Shown here piece by piece: positions 11,385 through 22,070 of a stretch of 64,000 nt of DNA. Location of the stretch: assembly GCA_028551475.1 (NCBI GenBank), contig CM052355.1, positions 744,001-808,000 of the forward strand, given 5' to 3'. This stretch comes from Casuarina equisetifolia (Eukaryota > Streptophyta > Magnoliopsida > Fagales > Casuarinaceae). The translations under genes and the position numbers were made by a program. Below the pieces are notes generated by a model, which saw nothing but the letters and a program-made list of their open reading frames with translations, was not told the DNA's origin and searched no databases. Within the stretch, counting starts at the first letter, position 1. The number at the start of each line of letters is the position of its first letter.

Positions 11385-12731
11385 TTCCGGCGACGGCCCA
11401 TATGCACTATGAGTATTGTCTCTCTCTCTCTCTCTCTCTCACTCTCTCTCTTTCTCTCTCAGATGTAATTTCAAGTAAGTCCTTGAATTTATGTTCTTAG
11501 GGAGGATCGAGGAAGTCCTTTATAGCAATAATGCATCATGCTGCACTGCTGCAAAGCATTGCCTGCTTTCTTCAACGTGAATTCTTATCCAAATTTCCTC
11601 CTATTTTCCTATGCATTACTACTACCACTATGCTATGCAAATTGGGCAATCTCAGTCTCCAATCCGATCCTCTAATCAGAATGTAACGAGGGCAAAAAAG
11701 TGCAAGGATAAGGATTTAACGATGATTTGATTAATTATGGCTTATCTAAACTCGTTGATAAGTATCAGACCTTGAATGATCTTGTGAATGTTGTGTCATT
11801 TGAGGAGTAGTGTTGTAAGAATTCCTTTTCTAGAATCATATAACTACCCTTTGATAATTATTGTGTATGTATTCATAAGTAGGCCCGTAGTTCAGTAATT
11901 GATTACTAATTCCTAAAGACATTCATAACCTTTAAAACCCTTTCTACCTAACAAATGTCTGTACAATCCCGTGAATTGATCCATAAACCCCAGCAATAAT
12001 TCCAAGAAAAGCAACAAGATTTTTTGCCTTTGGACGGCCGCAGACCAAAAAGTAAGTGCCCGTACTCCCTTATTCATACAACATATGAAACAACATAGAG
12101 CCTTTGTTATGATTTCTCCAACCCCACAATGTGTGCCGTCAACATCACTTCTTGCAATGCGAATCCGAAGTTCACATGGGAAGGAATCCAATCTTCTTCA
12201 AATTACAGAGAGAAACAACTGTCCTTTTTCCACTAGTAGCTTTACTAGGTTACTAGGGACTTCAGTTCTGCTTTGGTAAGAAAGTTTCAGGTTCTACTTT
12301 AGCTACAACTTTTCAGTTCCATCCTTGTTCCTTAAAACCTCATTTGCCAAAAACTTTTTTCCTCATTAGGATCGAAGATCGATTTGGCAAAAATAAACAT
12401 TTGTCATCCGAAAGAAAGTGACAAAAAGATTTGGCAAAAGGTTCGAAGGCTTAAACTCAAAAACTAATTTAAAGATTAGAAAAATTTTTCTTTCATTTAA
12501 ATTTACCAAAAAAGATCATTTACTCCACTTTCATTTACTTTCTTCTCACTTATTTCTTAACATACTCGTCAATTCTACTTAGTGCCCTAAATTCATTTCT
12601 TTGTAACTTGCAAAAGACTCATTGCTTCATCTCGACTCATAAGACTCTCCTCTCATGTCGTAAACTATGGAACACAAACCAATATGCAAGAGTCAAGTGA
12701 AAAGGCCGTAGCTAAGCGTTTCTTCTTCAGC
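11385..12731. other. Intergenic between converging LBD21 and the trihelix gene
   Basis: It holds the LBD 3' region with a CT microsatellite and probably the 3' untranslated part of the trihelix gene. On the minus strand at 12056-11944 there is a 37-codon frame ending in a stop. It carries GRPKAKNLVAFLG and a hydrophobic stretch and sits after a possible AG acceptor. I do not recognise it and do not call it a gene. Confidence 0.4.
11419..11460 (+). repeat. CT microsatellite after LBD21
   Basis: A perfect TC run (11419-11440) continues as an interrupted CT tract to 11460. It lies about 35 bases after the LBD stop codon, probably in the 3' untranslated region. Confidence 0.95.
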
Positions 12732-14944
12732 TTACAGCATTGTAAGTGATGTCCCATAGTTCTTGACGACCTCCAAAGGCCCATCTTGATTTTTTAACTT
12801 CTTTCCTGATTTTAAGGGTCAATTGTTAGTTATGGAATTGCCTTGATAACCCGTAAGTAAATCTTCTAAATCCTCGCTATTCTTCAAAGGAAATCAAAGG
12901 CCTTGGAAAACCCTTGGATTACTCTTTTCTCATTGGGCACGTGTCCCACACCCATAAACTTAAAATAACGAAAAGTTGACGCAGCATAACTTTAAAATCT
13001 AAGAATAGAAGAGCATCATAATCATACAGTGATTACAAAAACCTCCTAAGTACAGGAAAATGATAGCAAAATAACTAATAATGTACACTGAACATTATGG
13101 CAAACTACCCTCAAGAGCTTTGATTTTCAAAGTTCAGGTAATATACAAGGAGGACGAGTACTTCCCTCTTGAAGGAGACCACCAGGCTTCAGCAATCTCA
13201 GCTTACTATTTCTTCCCTGTTTAAGGTATGCAAAAATCACAGAGAAACCTCATTAGACAAATTCAAGGCAACACCAAGTTTTGGCATCAAGAATTTCAGA
13301 AGACAAATTTAAACAAGAAAACATTAACTTAAAGGAATGATAAAAGGGAAGATTGTTGAAGTTCTCTACTCTTGATAAGAACATTTACATAGGTTTTATA
13401 TTATTCAAACGAACCCACATCGAGTAAGAGAATCGAGATGGTTGCACCAGCAAATGCCAAGATCCCAAGTAGCAGACAGACAGGCTTCTAACTTTCATCT
13501 CTCGTGAAGATTTCAACCACAAAAAGAGTGTATAATTAATAATACAAGTAACTAAAATCAGCTATGAATTTTGAGATACATCTCAGACCCATCAGGTCCA
13601 GTTACCATAACAATCCAACCCTGTTATCAAGATCCAAACGCCTCCTCTCGAACTCAGATTGATTCAGGAGTTCTAGAAACATGCTTATCTATCCGAGAAG
13701 ATTGAATTCAAATTGCAGAAATCAGGAAAGTGCCAACAGCACAACCACGGGGTATAGCTGCCAACCTGAGTTCTACCAAGTTGCCTAACATATCCCTACC
13801 TCAAGACATTAGACCAAGATTGGGTTGGATATATCACTTGCCTAGTAGTTCAGTTGGAGTTACCAAAGAATCCCTACTTAGATGGTTCAGTTTTAAGACA
13901 CCATGCGCCCCCCTCAACCTAACTTAAAAAAGGAAATTCAGTTGGACACCATCACAGTTGAAGTACAACGCACATCACTCGTGAAAGGCCTAAAATCTAT
14001 AAAACTAATAACTTCCAGACCATCGCAATACTCCAAAACTACTATATGGAAATGATCCAGAAGCTCGACGGCCTCCACTTCCTTCTAGCTGACATCATCT
14101 AGAATGGTTTGACATCAATTATGGTAAAATTTCAAACACCAAAACAAACTTTACAGTCCTTCAGGGAAGCTTAAATAACTGGGCCCAGAAATTACCACTC
14201 AGAATAGCAGCAGCTCCTCCAAACTCATCCACACATCCGAATCATCACTTTCTTGGCCCAGAAATTACCACTTCTAAGAGCAGCAGCTCCTCCAAACTCA
14301 TCTACATCCAAATCTTCACTTTCCAGATGAACTAAACCAGTGAAATAAAATTCCCATCCATTAAACCATTTCTGCATAACACTAAATCAGCATCAGATGG
14401 ATTAGGTCAAGCGAAAATCCAAGCAATTCCTGCTCATATTTCTCTCCTCTGAATCCAATTGCTTGATAATTCCTAGAAATGATATTATTATATAACACCC
14501 AACACGCAACCGATGGAAACTATAGAATTTCTAATCCAAATCCAAAGGGGCCCAAAAAATGCGAACAAATATAAACTGTAATGTATCAAATTCAATCCAG
14601 CAAACAAGAAAAGTTGGAACTTTTGTATAATTTCACCTGAGCTAGGGCCGTACTTGGGCCGCTTCATTTTCTCAATCTCCAACTGAGCATCCATGAACAT
14701 ATTCATCCTCTGAAACTCAAGATCCTTCGTGAACTCCATCCTCTGCCTCTCCAGCTCCATCATCTGCTGCTGCTTGGAGCTCTCGGTCCTCTCGTAGATC
14801 TCCCCAAACTTCAGTATCGCCCTCGCTAATTCCCTACACGCCGCCCCATCTGACAAATCTACGCTTTCCATCCGATGCTTCCTCGCCGCTTTCCCATCAA
14901 GAACTCCACCGCCACCGTCCTTGTCCTCGTCTTCATCGACATCA

Positions 14945-14976
<32 letters not shown>

Positions 14977-15441
14977 ATCCTCGACCTCGTCTTCATCTGT
15001 TGATCCCGCACCGGAAAAAACCACGGGATTACTGTTGGGTTTGGGCTTGTAGGAGGACTTGACGGTGAAAGTAACAGTGGTGGGCTTCTTCGCGACGGCG
15101 TTAGAGCCGATGAGCGAGTTGAGCCGCCCGTAGAAGGGCCACTGTGACGGAGGCGATTTGGCCTTCTCGAGCTTGTACTTCTTCTTCAACGTATCGATCC
15201 GGTTCTTGCACTGGACGTCCGTCTTCCGGGGTTTGACGCCGTTCTGACGTCCGTTCACGGCATCGGCGACCTCCTTCCAGTCCTTCTGCCGGAGGTTCCC
15301 TCTGTTGAGCTGCACGTACCGGTCTCCCCAGGCCTCGATCAGCGTCTCCGTCGCGCCTTCGCTCCAGCAGTCCTCGCGCCCCCCACCGGCGGCTGCACCG
15401 TGATGGGCCCTAGTGGTCGTTTTCGGACTCGGGCGCTCCAT
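12732..15441 (-). CDS. Trihelix transcription factor (At3g11100/ENAP1-like), two exons
   Basis: Exon 1 is 15441-14637 (268 codons plus one base). The trihelix DNA-binding domain covers residues about 24-112: [18 protein letters not shown], then [17 protein letters not shown] and [17 protein letters not shown]. An acidic run of Asp/Glu occupies about 149-174. A C-terminal helical region (about 204-258, [17 protein letters not shown] and ELERQRMEF) is typical of the ASIL/ENAP subgroup, which binds promoters and recruits chromatin factors. The frame after 14637 reads into intron at a CAG|GTGAAA donor. The preferred last exon is 12805-12732, which has a CTAAC branch-like site before its AG and adds GKKLK and a short tail to TAA (292 residues in total). 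Alternative acceptors at 13216 (giving GKK-stop) and 14331 are possible. The start is an ATG inside a TATATGG context. Confidence 0.85.
14182..14325. repeat. 73-bp tandem duplication in the trihelix intron
   Basis: Units at 14182-14254 and 14255-14325 both begin GGCCCAGAAATTACCACT and carry GAGCAGCAGCTCCTCCAAAC-like sequence, with small differences and one size change. On the minus strand the right-hand unit can be read as an acidic reading frame ([12 protein letters not shown]) after a TTTAG acceptor at 14331. An alternative terminal exon is therefore conceivable here. Confidence 0.85.
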
Positions 15442-15734
15442 ATAAACAGTCGGGTCAGGTGGGTCTTACTCCCGAAGGCTACGCCGGAGGTATTGATAGG
15501 TTGAGATTGTGTGGGAGGAAGTGAAAAGCATCGGATTTGGACCCAAAGAGCAATTGGCCGTGCATTGTGACCGGCGGTGACGTCAGCTCCCGAATTGGGG
15601 TTGGACGGAACGACCTTTAGTTTAAGCAAAGTCTTGGGCACATGTGCGACCAAAACAGACCATGTCTCTTTCCAAACTTCGAAACCTTCTTTTTTCACTG
15701 TAACGTTTCTCCAACACTTGGGGTCTTCACATGT

Positions 15735-16781
15735 TCAGAATCCGAACTTCCTGTAAAATTTACCTATTTCTATCTGCGGCGTCCCTTTCCTTCTGTAAAA
15801 ATCCATTAATTTATCTCCCATCTTCAACCCTCTTGCATTCATTTCGTCTAACACCATCTTTGCCTCCTCCGGCCTCCCCGATTCGATGAGTTTGCTGGCC
15901 AAACACCCAAAGTTGTTCGTGTCCAGCCATGAGTCCCTCCCGGAAAAAATTTTCACATACTCTAACGCCTGCGCGTACAACTCGATCCTCAGCAGTTCTT
16001 TCACGACGAACATGTGTGTGGAAAGGAGGATTGGTACTCCGTCATCGACCATCCTCCCGAGCACCACGAAAGCAGCCTCGACCTTACCCGCAGCACAGGC
16101 GCCGAGAACCAGCGCGTCGAACGTTCGCGTGTCTGGTTTCAGCCCCTCGCCCACCATGCCGCTCAGCACTTCGGCCGCGGAAGACAAATCTCCGACGGAG
16201 CAGTGCGCCATCAGGAAGAAATTGTAAGCCGTCAGATCCGGCGCGACGTGGTACTTCCTCATCAGCTTCATCACGCCCCACGCTCGCTCCATTTGCCGCG
16301 TCCTCGTGAGCGCGTTCAGTATAGGGTGAAAGCTACACGCGTTCAAAGCGCACCCCTCGCCCGCCATAGCGTGGACCAGGCGCACCGACTCATCGATCCG
16401 CCCCAACCGGCACAGCCGCGATATCAGCGAATCGTACGCATTCTTCTTCGGCAGCCCCTTGTCGAGGCGAGCTAGGGTTTGCGAGAGCTCTTCAAGTACG
16501 GACAAGAAGGTCTCGGTGTTGGTGATGAAATTGAACGTCTTGGACGTGTTGAAGCAGCCATCCCTCACTCGCTTATTGAGGAGATGCAAGAGAGAGTCAA
16601 AGTCTCCACTCCGCCCGGCGGCGTGGACCAGGTCGTCGTAGTAGGCCGAGGTGGGAACATCAGGGAACGGATCCGGCCCAGGATTCAAACCCGGGTTCCG
16701 GCCTGTGCAGAATCGGGTGATGATGGTGAGGACAGGAAGGGAAGTACAGGGTTTGTGTGGGAGCTTTCGGAGAAGCAACAT
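15735..16781 (-). CDS. Mitochondrial P-class pentatricopeptide repeat protein
   Basis: One exon encodes 348 residues. The N-terminus (about 1-28) is rich in Leu, Arg, Lys, Ser and Thr without acidic residues, as expected of a mitochondrial presequence. Around six PPR motifs follow between residues about 113 and 320. Clear ones are NAYDSLISRLCRLGRIDESV, TAYNFFLMAHCSVGDLSSAA and RTFDALVLGACAAGKVEAAF, each ending with a GLKPD-like turn. There is no E, DYW or SMR domain. PPR proteins bind organellar RNA and influence its processing or translation. The size and local gene order match Arabidopsis At2g40240/At3g56030, whose RNA target I do not know. It lies head-to-tail with the trihelix gene, 293 bases apart. 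Its coding DNA is much more GC-rich than the surroundings. Confidence 0.9.
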   Translation of the reverse strand: MLLLRKLPHKPCTSLPVLTIITRFCTGRNPGLNPGPDPFPDVPTSAYYDDLVHAAGRSGDFDSLLHLLNKRVRDGCFNTSKTFNFITNTETFLSVLEELSQTLARLDKGLPKKNAYDSLISRLCRLGRIDESVRLVHAMAGEGCALNACSFHPILNALTRTRQMERAWGVMKLMRKYHVAPDLTAYNFFLMAHCSVGDLSSAAEVLSGMVGEGLKPDTRTFDALVLGACAAGKVEAAFVVLGRMVDDGVPILLSTHMFVVKELLRIELYAQALEYVKIFSGRDSWLDTNNFGCLASKLIESGRPEEAKMVLDEMNARGLKMGDKLMDFYRRKGTPQIEIGKFYRKFGF

Positions 16782-17559
16782 TCCTTAGGGTTTTACAGCA
16801 GAAAACGAAGGAGACAACCAAGAAAATGAGTAAGGGTTTAAGCTCTTGATGAGGAACCTCCAAGCCTATGGACCAAACCCGAAGCAACTGTGAGCCGGAT
16901 CCGGCCCACAAAACCCGAATTGGTGACGGGCCCATGGGCGGATCGCCGACTGAAGAAAACGCCAAAGCAGTATCCATAACGACGAGGAGGTTGGATATTC
17001 CACTACAAAAAGCCTGCAAAAGTCGTGAGACGAGCGTTTAAAGGTCGGTTCTGTAATAATAATAAAGATGGTGCTTTTGAAACTCATCCAATGTCGTAAA
17101 AAGGAGGTGATGGGATTGAGGACATTATGACCACAAACTTGGCTACCCAGCCCCACTGGTTGGTTTGTCTATGTCGGTATGTGATGTTTGAAAGAAAGTG
17201 TGGTCCGGCAATTCATTGATGTTTATGAAAGGGTCAAATGTTTGTTCTTAAAGTCAGCCTATAAGGATTTTGGGTCTAGTAATAAGATTTTGTATAAAAC
17301 AATCTAAATTCAGGAAGTGATGTTCTCCATGTACAAAGTCTAGAACCTAAAGTGATTTCAAATGGATGTATCAATATAAGCGTTATAAGCTAGAATTCCA
17401 ACCTGAGAGATGAGTATTATTAGAAAGAATAACTAAATCCTTATAAAAATTAAGATCTCTTGACTCGTATCTAATGCAAGACAACTGCTATTGACCTTCC
17501 TTGTTGGGGTGGACTTCCTACTAGGCTTGTGATACAAATGTTGCATTTTACATTTGTTG

Positions 17560-17720
17560 CAAAGAAACATATTGGGAATAATATATCAAAGTTTCATCAT
17601 ATTTTAGTCTTACTTATAAATTATTTTATAATCAATAAAGATTTTTTAATTCTTAAGTTAATTTTTAAATAAAAATAATTTCTTGTACGATATCTATACT
17701 TAAGTTGTATAGGTATACCA
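17560..17720 (+). mobile_element. LTR-like relic, strongly decayed
   Basis: The blocks GTCTTACTTATAAATTATTT, TTCTTAAGTTAATTTTTAAA and a final GTACGATATCTATACTTAAG follow the same order as the relics at 7975-8160 and 10180-10325. The ending again resembles a worn primer-site junction. Nothing coding is visible. Confidence 0.25.
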
Positions 17721-17894
17721 TAAAATTAGTATTGCAAGGATTGAATTTTTAAGTACTAAATACTTCTTTGAAATCTCAGAGAAATTCTATTAACTATTAA
17801 AGATTGATAATAAATCATGTTTAAATATGAATGTTGATATTATTTTTTAAAAAGAATCAAATTCCCTTCTTGATGATATATGCACTTGAAATAT

Positions 17895-17975
17895 ATTACC
17901 TGTGAACTCAGTTGGTAAGATCAAGACAGCCGACATGATGTCGAGGGTTAAGAGATTTGATATGAGAAGTATGGA
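17895..17975 (+). mobile_element. tRNA-derived SINE relic
   Basis: GAACTCAGTTGGTAAGATCA (17904-17923) resembles a tRNA box A. GAGGGTTAAGAGATTTGATA, about 38 bases downstream, resembles box B. That spacing and order are those of a Pol III promoter in tRNA-derived SINEs. I could not find target-site duplications or a clear tail, so ends are approximate. Confidence 0.4.
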
Positions 17976-20900
17976 CAGGGTTTTTATCCGTCCTTGTGGA
18001 TGAGCTTCATCAGAACAAACAAAATCAGCAGAGGGCCATTGACACCTGTTTAGAGAATTTAGGGACACAAAACCCCTCTTCAATGGCCGACTGTGTGACA
18101 AGTCCACGCCATCGCCAACGGTTTCCCATTCGATAAAAGACAAGAACATCGTATCAAAACCCTTTCTACGGGTTATTTTAAAAAGAAAAAGGCACTGTGA
18201 CCTGCCCTGGCCGGCAAGTTTATCAGGAAAATGATATTCCGTATCACAGTTTCCATGATTTTTCCACATAAGATACTGAAAATCTTGGTCCTTGTAAATA
18301 CGTTTATCTTGTCGGAGATTTTTGCTTTTGTGAAAAGACGAGATGCGTTCAATCACAAGCCACCTAGACAAAAGGAGGCAGGTAAAGGAAGGAATAAGAA
18401 AGAGGCGTAAGCTTGCATGCAGGTCCATGCCTATCCGTCAAAGACAAAAAGCAGCATTTCAGGTAGCATGTGTTCTCATCCCGTGTTTAAGCTTTGATCC
18501 CTTGTCGAGAGATATGAATCAGCTTTAATCACTTTGAGACCTACTTTGACCTATAATTTCCATCACCTAGACTCCCATCTAGGTATCATAACTATTATTT
18601 CATGCCCCGGCCGGCGAATAAACGGCGGACTTAACAAGCCGGCGCGCACTTCTTCCGGCGCATGTCATCGGTGATGATGCAGTAGAGGACAAGGATTCAA
18701 GATAAAAGAATAATTAAGGATAATTTGGCGAGGCTCTCAAGATGGGAAAGTGAACAAATAACACCCAGCATCTATTTCAAGGATGATCATGACAACTTTG
18801 GAAGCGATCCTATTTCTTAATTTGTTTGTAATCAATCACTCCTAAAATTAGGGTAGGTATCATTGGCTGTCAAATAAAAAGCTTTGAACCCTTCGTGTGT
18901 GACCCACCATAACTTGCAATAAATTAGTGTGTTTTCATTACTTGACAATAGTTAAATTATATCACAAAAGATAATTGGTCACCCATTTACTAAACTATGA
19001 GTACATAGATCATGATCTTTGTTATAAGATTTTCTTAATATGTCCAATTACATTTAAAACTTTTTGAATGAGAAATCAAATCATCTTAAACACTATTATA
19101 TGAATGATTAGATCACACCTACCACTCTCTCATGAGTGACCAAACACTTCTCACTCTCTGCCAAAAACCTACTTTGAGAGTGATTTAGTCATTACTTAAG
19201 TGGTTGACCAATGAAAAATTAGTTAACTGGTTACTCTTTTTTCTTTTCTTTTTTTACCTCCATTTAAATACTCAAGATATAAGAGTGCCATCATTGTCAT
19301 TATTCATCTACAATGAATTGTCCTTATCAAAGGCTACACTCAAACCACTCATCCACATCATGAAATTAGAAATGTTCAAATAGGAACAACACTTGTTATT
19401 AATAAACATTGAAAGTATCGCATTCATGAGGTAGAAACTTTGCTCATGTCATCACTACCTAATAATTCAAGAAAAAAAAATATTTACGTTTACTATAAGG
19501 AGAAAAATGAAGCGTATAACAGTAGTTGTATTATAATGTAACAAGGAAAATGTAAATCTAGTTAATTTCTTCATATTTTCATTTGTAATAATGAAATGTC
19601 CTTTTATTCTTTACCTACTGGCTTAAATAAAACTACTAGAGATTTCACCCTGAAGACTAGGTTTGTGCCGATAAAGAAAGCAATATTGATGATGAACTAT
19701 ATGTTTTAAACTACACCACTGAATTCAAGGATAAGAATTAGGGTGTTGTTGTCTGTTTTCAAGCCTTTCTAATAATCTTTACAGACCCATTGGTAAAAAG
19801 GTGGCAGAAAGAAGAAGGCTTAAATTCAAGCATATTCCACACAAAGTGAAGTCCCATCAAATGCTACTAACGTCCCTATCATATGATTTCACAAAGCCAT
19901 TCAAGGCGTAGTCCATATCTGCAGGAGGAATAAAGGGCAGCACGAGGCCGGACGGTGCCCTCTTTAAGGGTAGCATTCAAGGACTCCATCTACCTTCACC
20001 TCTATTCTTAGATATAGCTTTCTTATTTCCATGTCACAAATCTTCACAACGATACGTTCCTCAAACAACGCCAAAGCAACGATCTTACTGACAAAAGCCT
20101 GCCTAGATTCACTTGGGAGCATCCACCTAAGGTCTAAGTTGCCTACTTTAGAGCATAGTCTGACTAACAAGGCAATGCATGAATTTGATAAGCAAAAGAA
20201 AGAGAGAATCGAGTTGCAAGATAAACCTCAAAACTATTCCTATAAACCTTAACTTTCTCAAATGATAATTAGCGCAAAAATTGATATTTTGCCCTTCTTT
20301 CTAAGTTAGAGGCCTAGGCAGTACATTTAGCACCATTTACAGCACCTTAACCAAGCAAAAGAGTTACCAAGGGGGGTGGCAATGACCCAATGATCCATTG
20401 CTTTGCACGATAATTCAAATTATCTACCATCGTCAGATTTTCTTTTTAGATAACAAATGGTATTATGCATATTCTCGTAGCCATCGTAGACGAACAAGAA
20501 TATAAAAGGACGATTAGTTTATATAACGTTCTTGGAGTCGAGCAATTTAAAATAAAAAAAATGATATTCTTGAAGACTAATTCTTGAAACCCAATGGTGA
20601 GCTAGAATGCCGAATCTCCGAAAGCACAAACCAAAAGGCAAAGTTTGTGGTGGGGATGCTTTAATGCGACCACGATCACCGTTAATTTGACACATTTGGG
20701 TCCACCGTCCCATCGACGCCGGCCTGCGTCACCACCACTCGGTAGTTGATGCCCATTCCTCAATGATACTTATTCAGGAATAATTGGACTTCCTCACCAT
20801 AGCATCCCCTATTTATGGATATCAACGGATCTATTTTACAAGCATCCTCATTTTCTTTCAATTTATTATGTATAAAACAGCAAAAATGTTCGAAAGGTTT

Positions 20901-22070
20901 TACTTCCCTTCTTAAAATGGATTGTTAAAAGAATAAAATAACATATTAAAATATTAATGATTTGGCAGAATCTTGATTCTCAATATTAATATTTTTAATC
21001 TCATATGTGACAAAGTTATGTCAATTCAATCTATAATAAGTTTGTAGTGTCAAACTTGGCATCTAAATTTTAAGCAACAGTGAAATACTAATATAAATCA
21101 ACAAATGACTCGGTCTAATAATACGAAATCTTGTCTAAAACCTCTTAGTCCTAAATTTGAAATTAAGAATATGTATGAAGATATGTTATTAAAAAATAAG
21201 AACACTTTAATAGGAAGCAATTTATCCAACCTCGTCCATGTCGACACAAGCAATCAGTCGCGTGATTATACAAATAAACTACCGGACCAGAAATCGATTT
21301 TCTCAAGATTTGATGTCCACTTATTTAAATAGGTTCAATTATTAAGATTTTAGAAGCGACTATGTTAAACTAGACAGGTAGGGGCTGTCGGAGGCAAGGT
21401 CCCGGAACTTGATCACCCACCCTGTTGACATCTTGGCTCGTCTGCACATGCCAACATCACACACCAAGCAGTGCAGTGAAGCTTGCTGAAGTAGTAATAA
21501 TTTGAACAGTTTGGGTCCATCAAAAATGATTTTCTGAAATCGCAACCAAGCCTCTAAACCCCACCTCGGAAGGGTCTGATCATGTTGATGCACACAACTA
21601 GGCTTCATATATAATACAACTCACACAGTGTGCCTTTTGGCAAAAGATACCGCAGACAATGGACTGGACAAGTATGAGCGTGCACGTCCATCAAGTCCTT
21701 AACTTAAAAAAATGAGACACGAAAACACCACGCAAATTGAAATCAGAGAGGGACACTTGCTGGAAAGATAAAGAGAGAAAAGGTTTAGGGAGAGAAAGTG
21801 ATCTCTATCACTACGCCGAACAGACAGAAAGCATTGCCAAGCTGTTAGTATTTTGTTTTGATATTCATTTTTTCCATAAAGCAATGCCCGGAGAATCTTG
21901 GCACAAATCTTTCACAGTTAGAAAGAGAAAAGATACACATGGGGTCGTTTACAACAGTGGTTGTTGATTGGGAAGATAATGCGTGTCTTAACAGGGGACC
22001 CAGAAGTCCCTCATATAGCCTCTGTCCCAGCCAGCTCCGAGAGCTTCGTCCTCAGAAACCACATCCCAGA

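Larger units (their letters stand above)
16782..22070. other. Gene-free stretch of about 5.3 kb
   Basis: It contains the PPR upstream region, a SINE-like relic at about 17895-17975 and an LTR-like relic at about 17560-17720. From about 18300 to 21600 there is mixed sequence with no family signature. A 68-codon minus frame at 19964-20170 is the best-looking open frame, but it has stops on either side and I do not recognise it. The leader of the BAHD gene occupies the right end. Confidence 0.55.

Noticed and set aside
14488-14636. Hydrophobic C-terminal tail of the trihelix frame
   Set aside because: It begins at a strong CAG|GTGAAA donor and reads intron; the family has no membrane tail.
15886-16829. 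Several plus-strand open frames opposite the PPR gene
   Set aside because: They are antisense shadows of GC-rich PPR coding sequence and have no domain of their own.
17847-18428. A 193-codon minus-strand frame
   Set aside because: No recognisable domain, no codon pattern of a real gene, and it overlaps a SINE-like relic.
21858-22070. In-frame extension upstream of the BAHD start
   Set aside because: The 71 extra residues have no counterpart in BAHD proteins, and the family's first strand begins just after the ATG at 22071.
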